Origin: Devosia algicola
GTDB taxonomy: Bacteria > Pseudomonadota > Alphaproteobacteria > Rhizobiales > Devosiaceae
DNA length: 64,000 bases
Direction: 5' to 3'
NCBI RefSeq assembly: GCF_028816455.1
Contig: NZ_CP118246.1
Location: forward strand, 248,001-312,000
Shown: piece after piece, positions 57,988 through 64,000 of the stretch
How positions within the stretch are numbered: the first letter of the stretch is position 1
Layout: every line of letters starts with the position of its first letter
Made by a program: the position numbers and the translations under genes
Notes under the pieces: model-generated
Databases searched by the model: none
What the model was told of the DNA's origin: nothing
Seen by the model: only the letters and a program-made list of their open reading frames with translations

Positions 57988-58059
57988 TGTTCCTGCCTGC
58001 CGGGCTAACGTCAGCTCAGGCAATCCAGCCCGTATCGCCCAGCGCAACAGGGAACCCGC

Positions 58060-59011
58060 ATGACAACAGTCGACATCGTTGTTCCTTGCTACAACTATGC
58101 GCGCTACCTCGGGCAATGCGTAGAAAGCGTGTTGTCGCAGCAAAAAGTGTCGGTGCGCGTTTTGATCATCGACGATTGCTCGACCGACAACTCCGCCGAA
58201 GTCGGCTTCGAGCCTGGCGCGCATCCACCCGACCGTGAAATACCGCCGTCACCACACCAATATGGGCCACATTGCCACCTATAATGACGGCATTGCCGAT
58301 CTGAACAGCGATTATTTTCTCCTGCTGTCTGCCGATGATCACCTGCTGCCCGACGCGCTCTATCGAGCCACCAGCTTGATGGACAAGCAACGCGACGTCA
58401 GCTTTGTATTTGGCCGCGCCCTGTTGAGCGGTGATCATGGTCCGCCCGAACGGCTCTCGCCCCTCCCGTCCACAGCGCCCGATCAGGTCATGAGCGGACG
58501 GCGTTTTGTAGAACTTACCGCTGCGCGGAATATCGTACCCACACCGACCGCTATCGTGCGCACCAGCGTGCAACTCGACGCGGGTGGCTATCGTCCCGAT
58601 CTGCCCCATACCGGTGATATGGAAATGTGGTTGCGGCTGGCGGCTTATGGTCGCGTTGGCTATGTCGATGCGGACCAGGCCGTCTATCGCATGCATGGCG
58701 CCAATATGTCGGTCACCTATGAGGGCTTGGCGGATCTGCAGGCGCGCGAAAAGGCCTTGAATGTCTTTTTTGCCGACGGCGCCCGAAAAATCGACCCCAC
58801 CGGCGGCCTTCAGCGCAAATGCCAAAGTCAACTTGCTGGCGAAGCTTTTCGTCATGCGAGCATGGCGCTCAATCGCGGCGACGCGCACGCAGCCACAGAT
58901 TTTCGGCTCTATGGACTGTCGATTTCGCCCAGGGCGCGCCTGTCCATGCAGTGGCTGAAATTGCTCGTCAAACGACTATTGCCGCGCCAGTCAATTCCGA
59001 ACCAAAACTGA
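58060..59011 (+). pseudogene. Family 2 glycosyltransferase, frameshifted
   Basis: ATG at 58060. VDIVVPCYNYARYLGQCVES and IIDDCSTDNSAEV are in the first frame. One extra base near 58203 moves the rest to the next frame, which joins as SSLARIHPTVKYRRHHTNMG and continues YFLLLSADDHLLP (DxD-like), VPTPTAIVRTS and GDMEMWLRLAAYG. About 317 residues. A cytoplasmic GT-A enzyme for the exopolysaccharide; substrate unknown. Confidence 0.84.
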
Positions 59012-59288
59012 TTGCGGCTGGTAATCCCGGCTTGATTGCCTGGATATTGGTCAACTTTACTTCAAGAAAACGGACTAGTCCCGCAGTAATCCTTCGATTG
59101 ATTTCGGCGGCCCGTAGGGCGTGCCAAACTGTCCCTCAGTCAGATATTGGGGGCTCGCGTGAAAACGTACTCAAACACAGTTCGCGGCCAGTCGACATTG
59201 TACCAGAACGTGGCCATGCAGCCGGCGCTTTTGATGCAACATCGGCAGCACGATGGTAGCCATGCCGCCGTGATATCCCGGTTCCGCG

Positions 59289-62200
59289 ATGACGCTAGTG
59301 CTGCGCCTTGGGCTGCGGCGCTGGCAAATTCATATAATCGGCATGCGCTGCCCACCCTGGTCGCCAAGGCTCGGCCATGCAGCAGCAATATTTGGCGGTC
59401 ATGGCCAACGGTTCTTCGCCTCCAACGATACCAACAGTCCGCTCCCGCCCACGGGTTCGAGCCAGGACGCGGGCCACGACTCCCCCGCCAATTCAGGGCC
59501 GACTTATCGCCCCGACTTTCATCGTCACACCGCTAACCTGCCGTTGCAGCACGGGACACCAACAAGTTGGACCAGTCGGCATTGGCGGCCAGATCACACG
59601 CCTGCCACGCCGGGCAACGCGCCTGAGCCTTCTGCGCCCGAAACCGCACAAGAGGGGACAAGCGAACCGACCTTGGCGGATTGGAAAGCGACTTGGATAT
59701 CCGGTGGCGCAACGCAGTCCGACGGTGCTGGGGGTTCGCACGATGAAGAATCCATCACACCCGTCTATTTTCAACCCTCAGCGACTCCCACCACCAATGT
59801 GCCCGCCCTGAGCGAAGCAAATCTGGTCAACCCAATCGTCCTGGAAAATCAGAAGCAGGGCACACCTGAAAACGTCTGGATGATCGGCGAGGCCGATGCC
59901 TCAATCGAGGGCTTCGCCCAACAGTTCACCATCAATCATGGCCAAACCGTCGACTTCAAGATCGATACCGATTCAACCAACTACAGGATCGATATCTATC
60001 GCCTCGGCTATTATGGTGGTGACGGCGCCCGCAAAGTTGCCACCATCGACAAGAACCTGAGTACGGCCGCGACCCAGCCAGTCCCGATATTCGACCCCAC
60101 CACCAGGCTGGTTGATGCCGGAAACTGGTCAGTCACAGCGTCCTGGGACATTCCCCAGGATGCCGTTTCCGGCGTGTATTTCGCCAGGCTGACGCGTTTC
60201 GACGGCTCGGGCGGCGAGAACATGATTCCATTCATCGTCCGGGACGATGAGGCCCCCAGCGATATCACCTTCCAGACGGCCGACACGACATGGCAGGCCT
60301 ATAATTGGTGGGGTGGCTACAATTTTTATGGTGGCGTAGACGAAGGCGGCAATGACGGTCGCGCCAGCGCAGTCAGCTATAATCGTCCAATCATTACCCG
60401 AGACGGCGGCTTTGCGGCTGGTCCACAGGACTACATATTTGGTGCGGAATATTCCGCGATCCGTTTCCTTGAGCAAAACGGCTACGATATCAACTATATT
60501 TCGGGCATCGATACCGCCTCCAACGCCGCGCAATTGCTCAACAGCAAGATATTTTTGTCCGTCGGCCACGACGAATATTGGTCTAGTGATCAGCGTTCAA
60601 ATGTCGAAGCGGCGCGGGATGCCGGCGTAAATCTCTCGTTCTGGAGTGGTAACGAGGTCTATTGGGAAACCCGCTGGGAAGCCAGCATCGACGGTACTGG
60701 CACGCCTTACAAGACACTGGTTACCTACAAGGAAATCTGGGACAACGAAAACTCCGATGTCAACGGTACGACATCGACATGGCGTGACCCGGTCCTGGGG
60801 TCGGGCAATCCCGAAAACGCCCTGACCGGCACCATGTTCACTGTCGACTCCTATCGACTGGACGCCATTACCGTCCCCTACGACATGTCCAAACTGCGTT
60901 TTTGGCGCAATACCGAAGTGGCGGACCTGCAGCCGGGCGAAACCCACACGCTTACCCAGAACCTGCTTGGTTACGAGTGGGATTCCGATCTCGACAACGG
61001 TTTCCGACCGGACGGTCTGGTGCCGCTCTCATCAACCACCATTGATGTAGACTCGCTGCTTCTCGACTATGGCCGCAATGTTGGCGCTGGCACAGCCTCA
61101 CACAGTTTGACGCTGTATCGCGCACCAAGCGGGGCATTGGTATTTGGGGCCGGCACCGTCTACTGGACCTGGGGCCTGGACGAAAATCACGATCTGGAAG
61201 CCACGCCGACTGATCCCAATGTGCAACAGGCCATGATCAACCTGTTCGCCGACATGGGCGTTCAGCCCGCGACCTTGATGCAAAGCCTTGCGGTGGCCAA
61301 CCAGTCCACCGACAATTTATCGCCAACCTCGGTCATCACCACGCCGTCAGGTGGCACCGGGTTGACGGCGGCGCAGACAATATCAATTACGGGTACCGCG
61401 ACCGACGCTGGTGGCGGGCTGGTTGCCGTGGTTGAAGTTTCTACCGACAATGGCGCCACTTGGCACCGGGCGACAGGGTACGACAACTGGACCTATAGTT
61501 GGACGCCCTTGGTTGGCGGCGACTATACCATCCTCACCCGCGCCGTCGATGACAGCATCAATCTTGAAGTTCCGGGCGCTGGCCTGACGGTGAATGTCGA
61601 CCAGGGCGGTGCCGGTAATTTCTTCGCGCCAGCCGACGTCCCGACCGCGCCCTTCGTCCAGGACAATACGCCGGTCAATGTCGGCGTCACCTTCAGTTCC
61701 ACGCAGTCCGGGGAAATTGTCGGGCTTCGTTACTATAAGGGCACCGGAAATACTGGTCAGCATGTCGGGTCGCTTTGGACCTCGACCGGGACGTTGCTGA
61801 GTTCAGCGACGTTCCAGAACGAGACGACGAGTGGCTGGCAGACCGTTATCTTTGATGCACCCGTATCCATAACGGCGGGCACCAACTATGTGGCCAGCTA
61901 CTCCGGCTTGTTCGGCTACGCTGTCACCTCAAACTACTTTGCCACCCCGCACACCAAGGGCGCCCTGACGGCGACCGATGGCGTCTACGCCTATGCTGAC
62001 TCAACCGCATTTCCCAATCAATCCGCGTCCGGTGCCAACTATTGGGTAGATGTTGTGTTCAGTGGTGTGCCCACGCCCAATGAAGCGCCCATTGGCAACA
62101 ATGACGACGGATTCCTGGTGGCGCGCGATAGGCTCGATCACGTTCGCCGCGGCAACGCTGCTCAGCAATGACACCGACCCCAACAACGACCAGCTGACGC

Positions 62201-64000
62201 TAACCGGGGTCAACAATCCCACCGGCGGCACGGTCAGTTTCGATGCACAGGCACAAACTGTCACCTTCACACCTACTGCAGGTTTTACCGGCCCTGCTTC
62301 CTTTGCCTATTCCATTTCGGATGGACGCGGCGGCGTCGGCTCGGCCCTTGTCAATATGGACGTTGCCGCGTCAGTCAGCACCAGTTCCTTGTTCAATCCC
62401 GCCGACACACCGTCCGAATTGAGCAGCACCGATCCGGGCCAGGTCAATCTGGGCGTGAAATTCGTTGCCTCGGCCGGTGGGTCGATAACCGGCATCAAAT
62501 ATTTCAAGAGCGCCAACGATAATGGCACCCATACCGGATCGCTCTGGTCCAGCACCGGAACGCTGCTGGCATCGGCTACCTTCGCCAATGAAACGGCGAG
62601 CGGCTGGCAGGAACTCACCTTCAGCAATCCCGTCCCGATTGCCGCCGGCACGACTTACGTTGCCAGCTACCACAGCAATGGCAATTACGCCCTGACACCG
62701 AACTATTTCACCACCGACAAGGTCAGTGGTCTGCTCACCGCGCCTGCGGCCGCCAACGGCGTTTTTGCCTATGGCAGCACCAATATCTTCCCCGCCGAGA
62801 GTTTTAACGCGACTAACTACTGGGTCGATGTGGTGATGACCTCTACTGCCAGCCCCAACCAGGCCCCGATTGCCAATGCTGACAGCGGCTACACAACGCC
62901 CCGCAACACCGCACTGAGCTTGACCGCCGCCGCATTGCTCGCCAACGACAATGACCCCGACGCCGATCCGATTTCGGTCACCGGCGTTAGCGGCGCGGTC
63001 AATGGCGTGGCAACTTTTGATGCTCAGACCAATAATGTCGTGTTCACGCCAACCACCGGCTATTCCGGCGCCGCCTCGTTTGTGTACGCGATTTCTGATG
63101 GTCGTGGCGGCACCGCCAGCGCCACCGTTGGCTTGATCGTTGAGGCAGCCCCCAACAATCCGCCGACCGCCACCGCCGACACCGGCTTGTCGACACAGCG
63201 TGATCTTGTCCTGCAGATCGGGGCGGCAGCCCTCTTGGCCAACGATACCGACCCAGATGGTGACCCGCTAACCATCACTGGCGTCAGCGCCGCGCAAAAT
63301 GGCACCGTCAGCTTCGACGCCCAGAGCAATGTTGTAAGTTTTACGCCTACCGCCAATTATACGGGCGCGGCTGGTTTCACTTATGCCATTTCCGATGGAC
63401 GAGGAGGCACCTCGTCAACTGGTGTGACGCTGTCGGTAACCCCGCCACCCACTGGTACCGGCCTCTTTGCCGCCAATGCAACCCCCGCTGTCGCTTCTGT
63501 CAATGACCCCAACTCGGTGGAATTGGGCATGCGATTCACAGTCGCTTCAAGTGGCTCGATTAGCGGCGTCAGGTTCTACAAGGGTGCTCAGAATGTTGGG
63601 CCGCACACCGGGACGCTGTGGACGGCGACCGGCACACAGTTGGGCACGGTTACTTTCGGCAACGAAAGCGCGTCTGGCTGGCAGTCGGCAAGCTTTTCCA
63701 GTCCGATCGCTGTCTCCGGCGGCACCAGCTATGTTGTGTCCTACCATACCGATAGCGGTTACTACGCCGCCAACAGCGGATATTTTAGCACTGCCACCAA
63801 CAATGGACCTCTCACCGCGCCCGCAAGCACTACCGGTAGCGGCAATGGACTCTATGCCTACGGAACTGGAACGCTGTTTCCCACTGACACCTACAATGCC
63901 TCCAACTATTGGGTCGATGTCTATTACGAACCAGGGGCGAATGTCGCGCCGGTCGCCAACAATGACAGTGGGTTCACCGGACAGAGCAACGCCGCGCTGC
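59289..64000 (+). CDS. Giant secreted repeat protein: dimethylformamidase-like + DUF4082 + cadherin-like domains (3' partial)
   Basis: Open to the window edge, at least 1,550 codons. The start at 59289 is only the first available in this frame; the N-terminal 130 residues are low complexity and the true start may lie earlier, after an indel. No Sec signal. Residues of about 190-670 match the N,N-dimethylformamidase large-subunit-like domain: DIYRLGYYGGDGARKV, YNWWGGYNFYGG and FLSVGHDEYWSSDQR. An Ig-like domain follows, then DUF4082 modules alternating with cadherin-like repeats (LLSNDTDPNNDQ, FTPTAGFTG, SISDGRGG). A shift near 62125 breaks the frame once. Probably an RTX-type surface protein exported by the type I system at 35553-38679. 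Confidence 0.78.
61617..63930 (+). repeat. Three DUF4082 modules interleaved with cadherin-like repeats
   Basis: DUF4082 copies at about 61617-62070, 62386-62850 and 63463-63930. Each has a FxA/NP start, HxGSLW or HTGTLW, a GWQ strand and a closing NYWVDV. Cadherin-like repeats at about 62090-62360, 62860-63150, 63150-63440 and from 63945 carry NDxDPDxDP calcium-type loops and SDGRGG. Coding repeats diverged at base level, so not recent duplications. Confidence 0.8.

Larger units (their letters stand above)
57625..58059. promoter_or_regulatory. Divergent control region with motifs A and B
   Basis: 435 bp between the acyltransferase (-) and a glycosyltransferase (+). It contains motif A at 57708-57731, an ATCTAGATAGAGTGATCTA-like AT-rich stretch near 57794, and motif B at 57964-57987. 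No credible gene. The only region here that holds both motifs, each oriented toward a different gene. Confidence 0.5.

Overview
The window looks like chromosome of an alphaproteobacterium, most likely Hyphomicrobiales (Devosia-like). The basis is gene content: peptide and sugar ABC importers packed into ATGA-overlapping operons, ExoY/ExoF/GumC-type exopolysaccharide genes, a PrsDE-type type I secretion pair and RTX proteins. No database search was possible, so the genus is inference. I see no rRNA, tRNA, CRISPR array, prophage or insertion sequence.

Region 1 (1-4652, + strand) is a small catabolic operon: sugar-phosphate isomerase, enolase-superfamily enzyme, SDR epimerase, TetR regulator and DapA-family lyase. 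A terminator hairpin separates it from a convergent BCCT betaine/choline-type transporter (4727-6367).

Region 2 (6564-23254) reads as a peptidoglycan salvage island. A family 5 peptide importer is split over two divergent operons. The minus arm holds the binding protein, two permeases and an L-Ala-D/L-Glu-type epimerase; the plus arm holds a double ATPase, a beta-lactamase-fold serine hydrolase and AnmK. A second, minus-strand operon encodes a complete sugar ABC importer, NanE, a BadF-type amino-sugar kinase, MurQ, a GNAT acetyltransferase and an EamA permease. Together they could import anhydro-muropeptides and amino sugars and convert them to GlcNAc-6-P. Similar operator-like sites lie at 10970, 11115 and 23287, in front of both transcription units.

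Region 3 (about 24.5-64 kb) is a large exopolysaccharide and surface-protein locus. It carries a LuxR-type regulator, an FkbM methyltransferase and a Wzx flippase. Nucleotide-sugar genes include two DegT aminotransferases, an SDR epimerase, an Idh-type dehydrogenase, an acetyltransferase, wecB/wecC/wecG and rfbB/D/A/C. Assembly and export genes include ExoY, ExoF, GumC-like Wzz, a separate BY-kinase-like ATPase and a Wzy-like polymerase, plus several glycosyltransferases. A type I secretion ABC/HlyD pair sits in the middle, with two plausible clients: a beta-helix/RTX protein (26490-28407) and a giant dimethylformamidase-like/DUF4082/cadherin-like repeat protein that runs off the right edge. 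Two short sequence motifs recur upstream of genes in this locus.

A dominant feature is the number of single-base frameshifts. About 20 conserved genes are broken by roughly 30 indels, several in G/C homopolymers or short doublets, while the protein similarity continues without a break in the next frame. This points to uncorrected sequencing indels rather than mass gene decay. It also explains two apparent fusions, MurQ-GNAT and RfbD-RfbA. Genes whose literal frame is broken are typed 'pseudogene', with that caveat.
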